Source: Thiotrichaceae bacterium
GTDB taxonomy: Bacteria > Pseudomonadota > Gammaproteobacteria > Beggiatoales > Beggiatoaceae
Length of the DNA: 34,486 nt
Assembly: GCA_016745055.1 (NCBI GenBank)
Contig: JADGDF010000026.1
Span: forward strand, 1-34,486
Direction of reading: 5' to 3'
Below are positions 17,198-26,269 of this stretch, in pieces. The notes beneath the pieces are model-generated. The model was not told where the DNA came from. It searched no databases and saw nothing but the letters and a program-made list of their open reading frames with translations. The number at the start of each line of letters is the position of its first letter. Position 1 is the stretch's first letter. The translations under genes and the position numbers were made by a program.

Positions 17198-20100
17198 ATG
17201 GATAAGTTAATAGGTGCAGAATATGTGGAGGCAACGTACTTTTTTGCGCAAACTTCTGCATTATTCTGCACGCTTAATTTTAAGGGAGAATTTCAACAAT
17301 TAAATCCTGCCTGGGAAAACCGTTTGGGTTATCCCCTGGAGAATTTATATCAAAAGCCTTATTTAGACAATGTATACCCAAATGATGTAGAAGCCGTGCA
17401 ACAGGCTTTAAACCAGTTAACAACAGGCCATCAACAAGTTATTGAGTTTATCAGTGCTTATCGCCATCAACAGGGGCAGTACCAAAATTTTGCTTGGGAA
17501 GCAACGGTTTCCGTAGAAAAACAACAGATTTATCTTGTCGCTACGCGATTAAACCATTTAGCTTCAGAAATACAGGTTGATCCGCAACTTAATGCGCTCA
17601 AAACCACTTTTCCAAGTGAACATACAGAAGCAACTTTATTTCTGTTTATTAATGCCTTACCCAACCCTATTGTCCTTAAAGATGCGAGTTATCAGCGTCG
17701 TTTCTTCAACGATGCTTTTTGCCAGTTGACGGGTTATACCCGTGAAGAGTTACTTAATACGCCCTCTGAACAGCTATTTCCTCATCAAGAAGTACTGAGC
17801 TTTAGGGAAAAAGACGACTACGTCCTACAAACAGGACGACAAAGCGTCACTGAAGAATCGTTAACTGATGCACATCATGTTGTACATATCGTCCTGACTA
17901 AAAAAGTACGTTACACTGCGCCCAGTGGAGAACAGTTTATCATTGCTGCGTTTACTGATATTACCGACCGCCAGCAAATAGAAAAACAACTGCGTCACAA
18001 TGAAGCCTTACTCTCTGCTATTTTTGATAAAGTCAGTGTTGGCATTTGCTTAACTGATCATCAAGGTATTTTTGTGCAGGTTAACCCTGCGTTTTGCGAT
18101 TTATTTGGCTATCAAGTAGAAGAGCTGTTAGGTAAACCGTTTACAATGGTATTACCGCCCGAAAAACGCAATGATACTCTGCAAGTTCATCATTCATTTG
18201 TGCAAGGACAAGGTAATTGGCAAATTGATTGGCGAGTGAGGCATAAAAATGGTCATTACTTTGACATAGAAATTCGCGTCGATCTGCTCAAGTTTCAAGC
18301 GGATCAAACTTACCAAATTACATTACTCACTGACGTTACAAAACGTAAGCATGTCGAAAACTCGCTGCGACGCAGCGAAGAACGCTATCGTCTTCTATTC
18401 AATAGTGGTTACGACGCTATTTTTGTATACCATGTTGATACTAATGGTATGCCTATGCATATCATCGAAGTGAATGACATTATCTGTCAACGTTTTGGAT
18501 ATAATAGAGAAGCCCTATTACAACAGGCGCCTCAAGTATTATTCGCTGATTTAGACATATTTTCTCAAGAACAAACTCAAAAATTACTGGCAGAAACACA
18601 TCTATTATTTGAAACCACTTTACTGACGCAACAAAACCAAAAACGGCCTTGCGAGATTAATATTCACTTGTTCCAACTTGAAGGTCAGGCCACCGCATTG
18701 GCCATTGTGCGCGACATTAGTGAACGCGAAGCGGCTCAAGCGGCCCTTGCTTCCCAAGAAGCAGAATATCAGCGCCTCATGCAACATGCCAACAGTATTA
18801 TCATTCGCGTCATTCCTAGTGGAGAAATTACCTTCTTTAACGAATTTGCTGAAAATTTCTTTGGTTTTCAACAAAAAGACATTATTGGCAAAAATATTAT
18901 TGGTTCCATCGTCCCTAATCAAGACAGTGAAGGCTTCGATCTCCCGCCAATGATTGAAAGCATGTTGCGTTATCCTGAACATTTTGCACATATTGAATAT
19001 GAAAATATCTGTCAAAACGGCAAACGTGTTTGGATCGCCTGGGCTAACAAACCCATCTATGATCAAAATGGCACATTCACTGAATTACTTTGCATTGGCA
19101 GCGACATTACTGAACGCAAGCAGGTGGAAGATGCACTCCAAAAACGAGATAAAGTCCTTCAAGCTATTGCGCAAGTCACACATTATTTGCTAACCACACC
19201 GAATTACACCGATGCTATTGGTGAAGCTTTACGTACTTTGGCACAACTCACTTTAGTGGATAGAGCTTATATTTACGAAAATCATGTGCATCCTCAAACG
19301 GGTGAACAAGTCATGAGCCAGCGCTTTGAATGGAGCGAACAAAATCAAGAATTATGGATTAACCACCCAGAAATGCAAAATTTACCCTACGGCACGATTT
19401 TGCCTCGTTGGTATGCTCGATTATCAATGGGTAAATCCATGACTGGGATTGTGCGTAAATTTCCATTGGAGGAAAGAAAAAGCTTAGAGGCTAGAAATGT
19501 TATTTCTGTACTGCGAGTACCCATACTATTTGATGGTCAATTTTGGGGGTTTATAGGATTAGACGACTGTCACCAGGAAAGAGAGTGGTCATCACATCGT
19601 CAATTTTTACTCAAAACTGTTGGGGACAGTATTCGCGGTACTATGGCTCGTCGTCAAGCTGAAACAGGTTTGCGACGTAGTGAAACTAAATTCCGGACCA
19701 TGATTGAACATAACAGTGATGGTATTTTAATTCTCAATCAGCAAAATATCATTCTGTTCGCTAATAAAACCGTCGAACACATGTATCAAGTGCCACAGAA
19801 CACACTGGTTGGCAAACATTTCCGTATTCCTAGTTTAACGGCCCAAAAAACTGAGATTGAAATTTTACAAAAACAAGAGCCTCCTTTAATTGCTGAGCTT
19901 AGAGTAGCAGAAGCAGAATGGGAGCACCAAGCCGTATTCATCGTGTCTTTGCGGGATGTCACTGAGCGAAAATCAACCCAAGAAGCCTTGCAAAAAGAGT
20001 ATAAACGAACCCAGTTAATTTTAGAAAATTCGATGGATGGTTTTTTTGTCAATACTTTACAAGGTCAATTAATTGAGGTAAATCGTGCATTTTGCGACAT

Positions 20101-22369
20101 GCTAGGTTATATGCGCAGACAAACCTTATTAGAAACTCACCATGATTTGTTATGCCCAAAAGATAGTTTAAACATAGTGCAACAACACCGGCAACAGGTC
20201 CAGCGTCAAGGTTGGGGTATGCTTGAAACTGAATTGGTGACTAAATCTGGGGCTAAGATTGCGGTTGAAATTAGCAGTAATTACATTCATCAGGAAGATG
20301 AAGGTTTATTTTATAATTTTGTGCGGGATATTACTCGCCGTAAACAAGCTGAAGCTGAACTAGTCACCGCCAAGGAAACGGCTGAAACCGCAAATATGGC
20401 TAAAAGCGAATTTTTAGCCGCTATGAGCCACGAAATACGTACGCCAATGAATGGTATTATAGGTATGACAGATTTGGTACTCAAAACGGCTTTAACTGAT
20501 CAACAACATCGTTATTTAGATACCATTCGTACCTCAGGAGAAAGTTTACTCAGCATTATCAATGATATTTTAGATTTTTCTAAAATTGAAGCAGGTAAAC
20601 TGAATTTAGAACAAACCTCCTTTGATTTACAAAAATTAGTAGAAGAAGTAGTTGATTTATTTGCAACACCTGCCCATAACAAGCAACTAGAGCTAATTTG
20701 TCAATGCCCTCCTTTGAATTATAATGTCACAGGTGATCCGTGGCGATTGAAACAAATTATCAGCAATTTATTGAGTAATGCGATAAAATTCACAGGTCAA
20801 GGAGAAGTAATGCTTAAAGTGTCAGTCCATCATGAAACAGCTGATACAGTGGTATTACATTTTGCCGTTAAAGATACAGGGATTGGCATCAGCGAAACCG
20901 CTCTAAAACGGTTATTCCAAGCATTTTCTCAAGCAGACAGTTCCACCACGCGTCGTTATGGTGGCACAGGATTGGGTTTAGTCATTGTTCAGCGACTCCT
21001 GAAAATGATGCAAGGGGAAATTGATGTCGTTAGTGTGCCACAGCAAGGCAGCATTTTTTGGTTTAGCTTGCCTCTGCCAAAATCTAAGCAAATGGATGAT
21101 AATGCAGCGCCTAAATTAGAAAAACTGCAACAACTTGGTCACAATTTAAAGCTATTATTGATTGATACGCATAAAACAAAATGTGAAATTTTATTAGAAC
21201 AGATACGCTGTTGGGGTCTTAGCATTGATGCTGTCACGACATTGGCAGCTGGCATAGATAAGTTACGTCAGGCAACTCAAGAAAAACAGGCTTATGATAT
21301 TGTTTTGATTGATGAAGCGACGAATGAGATTGAAAAGCTAGAAATTGCAAAGCTCATTCATCACGACCCAAGCATTTTCAATACAACCATTGTGATGTTG
21401 ACTTTTGTGAATGAAGTTTTGCAAGATATAATACAACAAAATATGACTGTACTCAGGTTAAATAAACCTGTTACCCAATCAAAGTTGGTAGAAGTGTTAA
21501 ACCTGGCGTTAGGTTATGACCAAGGGCAACGTTCACTTGATCAAGCAACTCCCATCGTTGCACCCTTTGCGGGTAAACAAATTTTAATCGTAGAAGATAA
21601 TACGATTAACCAAATGGTTGTGAGTGATATGCTGGAACAACTTGGGTGTCAACTAACCTTAGCGGAAAATGGTCAACAGGCATTGGCATGCTTATCTCAA
21701 AATCAACGATTTGACCTAATTTTAATGGATTGTCATATGCCTGAAATGGATGGCTTTGAAGCCACACGTCATATTCGTCAACAGGAAAGGAAGACAACAC
21801 AGCAAATACCCATTATTGCGTTGACAGCCAATGCGATGGCTGGTGATCGAGAAGCGTGTTTAACAGTAGGCATGAATGATTATTTGAGTAAACCGATAAA
21901 ATCAGAAGCCTTATTAACTTGTTTGAAACGTTGGTTGAAATCAGAAGTAGGACAAATTTCTGAGCTTGCGACGTTAAGTACACACTTGAAAACCACCCCT
22001 TCGTCACAAGCACCCTTACCGGTATTGGACAAACAAGTGTTAAATACCTTACAACAAGAAATGCGTGGGCGTAGTATTCAATGGTTAATTGATTTGTTTT
22101 TAAAAGAATCGCCTAACTATGTTGAAGCTGTTTTCCAATCTATACGTGAACAAAATCTTGAGGATTTATATCAAGCAGCCCATAAATTAAAAGGGAGCGC
22201 AGCCAGTTTAGGGGCTAAACGGATTGTTCAACTTTGTTTAACGATGGAAAATTATAGTAAAGAAAATAAATTAAAAGAGGCTACCACAGTCATCACCACT
22301 CAGTTGCCAGAAGAAATTAAACAGCTTCGGCTCGCTTTGGAGAAGGCAAAAAATGATTACGCAAGATGA
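17198..22369 (+). CDS. Multi-PAS/GAF hybrid sensor histidine kinase with two REC domains and HPt
   Basis: A 1723-residue cytoplasmic hybrid kinase with no membrane helix seen. Domain order: PAS units starting near residues 8, 148, 269, 394 and 521; a GAF domain at about 650-820; PAS units near 829 (short) and 934; HisKA with phospho-His H1078 in SHEIRTPMNG; HATPase at about 1175-1295 (KDTGIGIS, GGTGLGL); a degenerate receiver at about 1315-1435; a good receiver at about 1460-1580 with D1511 (LILMDCHMPEMDG); and an HPt domain with H1662 (AAHKLKGSAASLG). All parts of a His-Asp-His relay are in one chain. The next gene starts 17 bp inside this one and encodes a REC-GGDEF protein, the likely phosphate acceptor. 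Signals are unknown. GGA precedes the ATG. Confidence 0.93.
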   Translation: MDKLIGAEYVEATYFFAQTSALFCTLNFKGEFQQLNPAWENRLGYPLENLYQKPYLDNVYPNDVEAVQQALNQLTTGHQQVIEFISAYRHQQGQYQNFAWEATVSVEKQQIYLVATRLNHLASEIQVDPQLNALKTTFPSEHTEATLFLFINALPNPIVLKDASYQRRFFNDAFCQLTGYTREELLNTPSEQLFPHQEVLSFREKDDYVLQTGRQSVTEESLTDAHHVVHIVLTKKVRYTAPSGEQFIIAAFTDITDRQQIEKQLRHNEALLSAIFDKVSVGICLTDHQGIFVQVNPAFCDLFGYQVEELLGKPFTMVLPPEKRNDTLQVHHSFVQGQGNWQIDWRVRHKNGHYFDIEIRVDLLKFQADQTYQITLLTDVTKRKHVENSLRRSEERYRLLFNSGYDAIFVYHVDTNGMPMHIIEVNDIICQRFGYNREALLQQAPQVLFADLDIFSQEQTQKLLAETHLLFETTLLTQQNQKRPCEINIHLFQLEGQATALAIVRDISEREAAQAALASQEAEYQRLMQHANSIIIRVIPSGEITFFNEFAENFFGFQQKDIIGKNIIGSIVPNQDSEGFDLPPMIESMLRYPEHFAHIEYENICQNGKRVWIAWANKPIYDQNGTFTELLCIGSDITERKQVEDALQKRDKVLQAIAQVTHYLLTTPNYTDAIGEALRTLAQLTLVDRAYIYENHVHPQTGEQVMSQRFEWSEQNQELWINHPEMQNLPYGTILPRWYARLSMGKSMTGIVRKFPLEERKSLEARNVISVLRVPILFDGQFWGFIGLDDCHQEREWSSHRQFLLKTVGDSIRGTMARRQAETGLRRSETKFRTMIEHNSDGILILNQQNIILFANKTVEHMYQVPQNTLVGKHFRIPSLTAQKTEIEILQKQEPPLIAELRVAEAEWEHQAVFIVSLRDVTERKSTQEALQKEYKRTQLILENSMDGFFVNTLQGQLIEVNRAFCDMLGYMRRQTLLETHHDLLCPKDSLNIVQQHRQQVQRQGWGMLETELVTKSGAKIAVEISSNYIHQEDEGLFYNFVRDITRRKQAEAELVTAKETAETANMAKSEFLAAMSHEIRTPMNGIIGMTDLVLKTALTDQQHRYLDTIRTSGESLLSIINDILDFSKIEAGKLNLEQTSFDLQKLVEEVVDLFATPAHNKQLELICQCPPLNYNVTGDPWRLKQIISNLLSNAIKFTGQGEVMLKVSVHHETADTVVLHFAVKDTGIGISETALKRLFQAFSQADSSTTRRYGGTGLGLVIVQRLLKMMQGEIDVVSVPQQGSIFWFSLPLPKSKQMDDNAAPKLEKLQQLGHNLKLLLIDTHKTKCEILLEQIRCWGLSIDAVTTLAAGIDKLRQATQEKQAYDIVLIDEATNEIEKLEIAKLIHHDPSIFNTTIVMLTFVNEVLQDIIQQNMTVLRLNKPVTQSKLVEVLNLALGYDQGQRSLDQATPIVAPFAGKQILIVEDNTINQMVVSDMLEQLGCQLTLAENGQQALACLSQNQRFDLILMDCHMPEMDGFEATRHIRQQERKTTQQIPIIALTANAMAGDREACLTVGMNDYLSKPIKSEALLTCLKRWLKSEVGQISELATLSTHLKTTPSSQAPLPVLDKQVLNTLQQEMRGRSIQWLIDLFLKESPNYVEAVFQSIREQNLEDLYQAAHKLKGSAASLGAKRIVQLCLTMENYSKENKLKEATTVITTQLPEEIKQLRLALEKAKNDYAR

Positions 22370-24029
22370 ACAAAAACCTTTGGTGCTTGTTGTTGACGAT
22401 GATGTTTTCATGCGCGGCATGTTGCAAAATCTGTTGGAAGAGCAGGGAAATCGTGTCATTGCAGCGGAAGATGGCCAAAAAGCATTAGAAGAATTTTATC
22501 GTCATTTTCCAGACTTAGTTTTATTGGATGCGGCTATGCCGATTATGGATGGATTTACTGCTTGTGCAGAATTAAAACGTAATGAACTTGCTGCAGATGT
22601 GCCTGTTATTATGATTACCTCTTTAGATGATGAAGAATCTGTCGATAAAGCATTTGCCGCAGGCGCAGTGGAATATATTACCAAACCAGTCCATTGGAGT
22701 GTATTACGTCACCGAGTGCAAGTTGTCCTCCAGGCTCGGCAGGCTCAAATTGCTTTACGCAACAGTGAAGCAAGATTTCGGGGTATTTTTGAACAATCTG
22801 CCATGGGCATTGCTTTATTGAATAAAGAAGGTTATTTATCGGAAGGTAATCCCATTACACAAAAAATGCTGGGTCGCAGCTTAGAAGAGTTACAACAGAA
22901 ACCCTTTAGTCGTTTTTTTTATCCTTTTGATACTAATGTGGAAAAAGAATTTCATCAACAATTGCTAAGTGATAAGCGTACATTTTATCAAATGGAAAAA
23001 TACTTTTTTCGTAAAGATAGCCCGATGTTATGGGCGCGTATCACTACTTCTTTAGTCAAAGATGATAAAGATGAGCCTAAATTTGTGGTTCAAATGGTCG
23101 AAGATATTACCGAACGTAAACGGGCTCAAGCAAAGCAAAGACTAGCGGCTAAAGTATTTGAAACAACCTCTAATGGTGTGATGATCACTAATGCTGAAGG
23201 GCATATTATTGACATCAACCAAGCCTTTTTACTCTCAACTGGTTACAGCTACGAAGAAGCTTTGGACCAAAATCCACGTTTTCTACGCTCAGGCCATCAT
23301 GACAAAGCATTTTATGAAGATATGTGGGTGGGAGCAAGAGAAACAGGTCGTTGGCATGGCGAGGTTTTAAATAAACGTAAAGATGGTGAAGTTTATTCAA
23401 CTTGGCTTTCTTTAAGTGCGGTGCGAGGTGAACATAATGAAATTACGCATTATGCTGCCGTTTATTCTGATTTGGCCCCTTTAAGAGAAGATGATGCCCG
23501 CTTGCGTTTACTCACCCATTACGATACCTTGACAGAATTACCTAATCGATTACTGTTCCACGAACATTTAACGCGGGCTTGTCGTCAAGAAGATAAAGTT
23601 GCTTTGTTGTATATTGATTTAAATGACTTTAAAAGTGTGAATGAAGACTTCAGTTTTGACATTGGTGACGAATATTTAAAACAATTTGCCAAAAAACTGA
23701 GTCAATGTGTACGTGATGGTGATATTGTTGCCCGTTTAGATGGGGATGAATTTGGTATTGTACTTGCCCCCATTGACCAAGAATATGATGCCTGTACTAT
23801 TGCAGAAAAGGTATTAGAGACCGTCACTGTTCCTATGTCAATTCAAGGAAATATTATTCAAGTTGACTGTAATATTGGCATTAGTTTATATGCAAATTCC
23901 CAAAACGAAGAGGGTGTAGCGGACAATATCGATATTCTCATTCAATATGCTGATATGGCGATGTACCTTGCTAAAGAGTCAGGTAAGAATAGTTACCATG
24001 TATATTCTGAGGTGACACTTGAAAATTAG
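22353..24029 (+). CDS. Response regulator diguanylate cyclase, REC-PAS-PAS-GGDEF
   Basis: A 558-residue protein. The receiver (about 8-125) has VDDD, phospho-site D59 in LVLLDAAMP and the KP pair in YITKPVHW. Two PAS domains start near residues 139 and 264. The GGDEF domain (about 385-555) has its signature as DGDEF at 463-467, with Asp in place of the first Gly, and a complete inhibitory RxxD site (RDGD) at 454-457. The D-for-G change leaves the metal and catalytic acids in place, so activity is possible but not certain. No EAL domain follows. The gene overlaps the hybrid kinase by 17 bp, with GGAG ahead of the ATG, so the two are translationally coupled and probably form one pathway to c-di-GMP. 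Confidence 0.92.
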   Translation: MITQDEQKPLVLVVDDDVFMRGMLQNLLEEQGNRVIAAEDGQKALEEFYRHFPDLVLLDAAMPIMDGFTACAELKRNELAADVPVIMITSLDDEESVDKAFAAGAVEYITKPVHWSVLRHRVQVVLQARQAQIALRNSEARFRGIFEQSAMGIALLNKEGYLSEGNPITQKMLGRSLEELQQKPFSRFFYPFDTNVEKEFHQQLLSDKRTFYQMEKYFFRKDSPMLWARITTSLVKDDKDEPKFVVQMVEDITERKRAQAKQRLAAKVFETTSNGVMITNAEGHIIDINQAFLLSTGYSYEEALDQNPRFLRSGHHDKAFYEDMWVGARETGRWHGEVLNKRKDGEVYSTWLSLSAVRGEHNEITHYAAVYSDLAPLREDDARLRLLTHYDTLTELPNRLLFHEHLTRACRQEDKVALLYIDLNDFKSVNEDFSFDIGDEYLKQFAKKLSQCVRDGDIVARLDGDEFGIVLAPIDQEYDACTIAEKVLETVTVPMSIQGNIIQVDCNIGISLYANSQNEEGVADNIDILIQYADMAMYLAKESGKNSYHVYSEVTLEN

Positions 24030-24201
24030 ACATCAGCAATTAACATAATTTCTAAACTTATCTTATCCACTACTTTTTACTGAATTCTGATTGCTGACTC
24101 CTGAATTCAGTACGCTACATTTTTTCTAAATTCTTGCAACTAACTGTTTGCTAAAAATTTAAATCAATAAGCTGCTATACTCTTTAAAAAACTGCAAATT
24201 T

Positions 24202-26268
24202 ATGAAAATCCTCATGACTACTCGTGAAAACCATATGGATAAACGTTATGGTTTAGGCAAAAGTTTGACGCCTATCATTGATGAATTGACTTTGCGTGGC
24301 ATTGAAGTTGGCTATCTTTGTCAAACGGATGCAGGTGAAAAAAGTCGACGATGGTTGCGTCATTTGCATACTATTCTCGTTAAATTATTTGCACGTTTTT
24401 TTAAAGAAACCGAATTTATTTCTTTGGCCTGGGGTATTTTGGAACGTATCAATATGGGTCGGTTGGCAGCAAAAGTCATGGTGCGTGATAAATATACACA
24501 TGTTCATTGCCACGATCCACTTATCGGCGCAGGTTACCGTTGGTTTGCACGCATTCGTTGGTTTGCCACTCTGCGTTTGGGACATATTGCAAGATGGGGT
24601 GTGACTGAGCATGGTTTTGGCTGCTATGCCCAAGCCTTTCATGAAGATGGTGCGCGTTTGGGCACTTATGTCATGCGCTGGTTGCGTAAATGGGAAGCTA
24701 AAATCTTACTTAAAGCGCATTGGGTGATTACGCCAACTCAATTGGGTTTAAATCAGTTAGCGCGAGATTTATCCATTTATCCTACCCCTAAAACTTGGCA
24801 TGTAATTCCTCATACCCGTCCAATACTTAATTTGTATGATAAAACAACGGCGCGACAACAATTGGTCTGGTCACCTAATTCACTCTATATTATAGCGGTT
24901 GGCCGGTTTGCCCCACTTAAACAGTTTCCAGAGCTCATTCAAGCTTGTGCGCAGCTAGGAAAGCTGGACTTCCAATTAGTATTTATTGGCGAAGGAGAGC
25001 GTGAACCTCTGCAATATTTGGCTGAAGAGCTAGGTATAGGGAATAAAATTAGTTTTGCTGTATCAAATGATATGGGTTTGTACTACTCAGCGGCAGATAT
25101 TTACGTGAGTACTTCAACGACTGAATCATTTGGGTTAGCCAATTTAGAAGCTTTGGTGATGGAATTACCCACAGTATGCACTGCGGTGGGTGGTGTGCCA
25201 GAAGTGATGGGTAGTGGTGGCTGGTTGATTCCTCCTCAAAATATACCCGCTTTGGTGGGCGTATTACAAATTTTAGCTGCCAATGAAACTCTGCGTATCC
25301 ACTGGCAACAACAGGCAAAACAGTGGGCACAATCTTGTTTGGATATAAAAACGGTAGTGGATGCTTATTTGAGGGCTTATGAAGGCAGGCATTCAGAAAC
25401 TAGCCTTCAGACGTCAGAATTCAGAAATAAGAATGATTTAGGCGGAATGGAGTTTATAACTCCGTCCAAAGCGTTTGCAGGAAGCATTGCGTCCACCTTC
25501 GAACAATGGCATCAGCAAATACAACAGTGGCAATTATGTCCTTTGCCTAAACCGCTTGAATTACCTGATCAAGCAAACATTTTATTAATTGCCCCACATC
25601 CTGATGATGAAGTTTTAGGTTGTGGAGGAACTTTGTCATTACTCCAACAAAATGGTTGCCATGTAAAAGCGGTTGTGATTACCGATGGTAGTCAAGGTGA
25701 TCCCCTAAATTTTAGTGATGAACCCATCGTTCCACGTCGTCAACAAGAATCTAGAGAAGCATTAGCAATTTTAGGCATTCAAGATGTAACTTTTTTCACG
25801 CAACCTGATGGTGAGTACCAACATTCTGAAGAGATAACCCAGCAACTTCACGAACTATTAAATGATTTTTCTCCAGATTGGTTACTGCTTCCCTCAATTT
25901 TAGATTACCACCGTGATCATGTCGCGATTTGTTTATCTCTACTTGATGTTTGGCAACAAAGGGGTTGCCAAGCACGTTTGCTGATGTATGAAGCTTGGGG
26001 AACTATTCCCGCGACTTGGATAGTGGATATTAGCCAAGTATTTGAACGCAAAAAAGCCGCCATTCGTTGCTATCAATTGCCTTTGCAATACGTAGATTAC
26101 TTTGCAGCCTGTATTGGCATAGCTAGCTACCGTGGTTTATACCTCACAGAAGCCCATCAAGGCGAATATGCAGAAGCTTTCGTAGAATTGCCAGCGACTC
26201 AATGGCAAGCCACTTTGACGCATTTATATCAAATTCGGGAATATCAAGAAAGATTTTTACAGTCTTAG
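24202..26268 (+). CDS. Fusion of GT4 glycosyltransferase and PIG-L (LmbE) deacetylase
   Basis: A 688-residue two-enzyme chain. Residues 1-390 are a GT-B glycosyltransferase of the GT4 type: a sugar-nucleotide region around GRFAPLKQFPELI and the EX7E motif E308-E316 (ESFGLANLE), followed by VGGVPEV. Residues 455-688 are a PIG-L deacetylase with zinc-site motif PHPDDE (465-470) and HRDH (His 570 and 573); such enzymes remove the acetyl group from GlcNAc-type sugars. The linker (about 393-435) is low-complexity and encoded by repeat-like DNA. A cytoplasmic enzyme adding and deacetylating an N-acetylhexosamine on one acceptor is a reasonable inference; the acceptor is unknown. No ribosome binding site is clear. 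It runs 1 bp from the next gene. Confidence 0.88.
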   Translation: MKILMTTRENHMDKRYGLGKSLTPIIDELTLRGIEVGYLCQTDAGEKSRRWLRHLHTILVKLFARFFKETEFISLAWGILERINMGRLAAKVMVRDKYTHVHCHDPLIGAGYRWFARIRWFATLRLGHIARWGVTEHGFGCYAQAFHEDGARLGTYVMRWLRKWEAKILLKAHWVITPTQLGLNQLARDLSIYPTPKTWHVIPHTRPILNLYDKTTARQQLVWSPNSLYIIAVGRFAPLKQFPELIQACAQLGKLDFQLVFIGEGEREPLQYLAEELGIGNKISFAVSNDMGLYYSAADIYVSTSTTESFGLANLEALVMELPTVCTAVGGVPEVMGSGGWLIPPQNIPALVGVLQILAANETLRIHWQQQAKQWAQSCLDIKTVVDAYLRAYEGRHSETSLQTSEFRNKNDLGGMEFITPSKAFAGSIASTFEQWHQQIQQWQLCPLPKPLELPDQANILLIAPHPDDEVLGCGGTLSLLQQNGCHVKAVVITDGSQGDPLNFSDEPIVPRRQQESREALAILGIQDVTFFTQPDGEYQHSEEITQQLHELLNDFSPDWLLLPSILDYHRDHVAICLSLLDVWQQRGCQARLLMYEAWGTIPATWIVDISQVFERKKAAIRCYQLPLQYVDYFAACIGIASYRGLYLTEAHQGEYAEAFVELPATQWQATLTHLYQIREYQERFLQS
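25381..25500. repeat. Repeat-like DNA inside the glycosyltransferase/PIG-L linker
   Basis: Between the two enzyme domains the DNA contains CAGAATTCAG-type sequence at about 25416-25425 and the hairpin GGAGTTTATAACTCC at 25449-25463 within a GGCGGAATGGAG...CCGTCC context. The similar CTGAATTC motif occurs twice in the gap upstream of the gene (24080-24110). This looks like an interspersed palindrome carried in frame within a tolerant linker. Confidence 0.5.
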
Positions 26269-26269
26269 T

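Noticed and set aside
18620-19066. A 148-codon minus-strand open frame inside the hybrid kinase gene
   Set aside because: It lies entirely within conserved PAS-domain coding sequence on the other strand and is a shadow of it.
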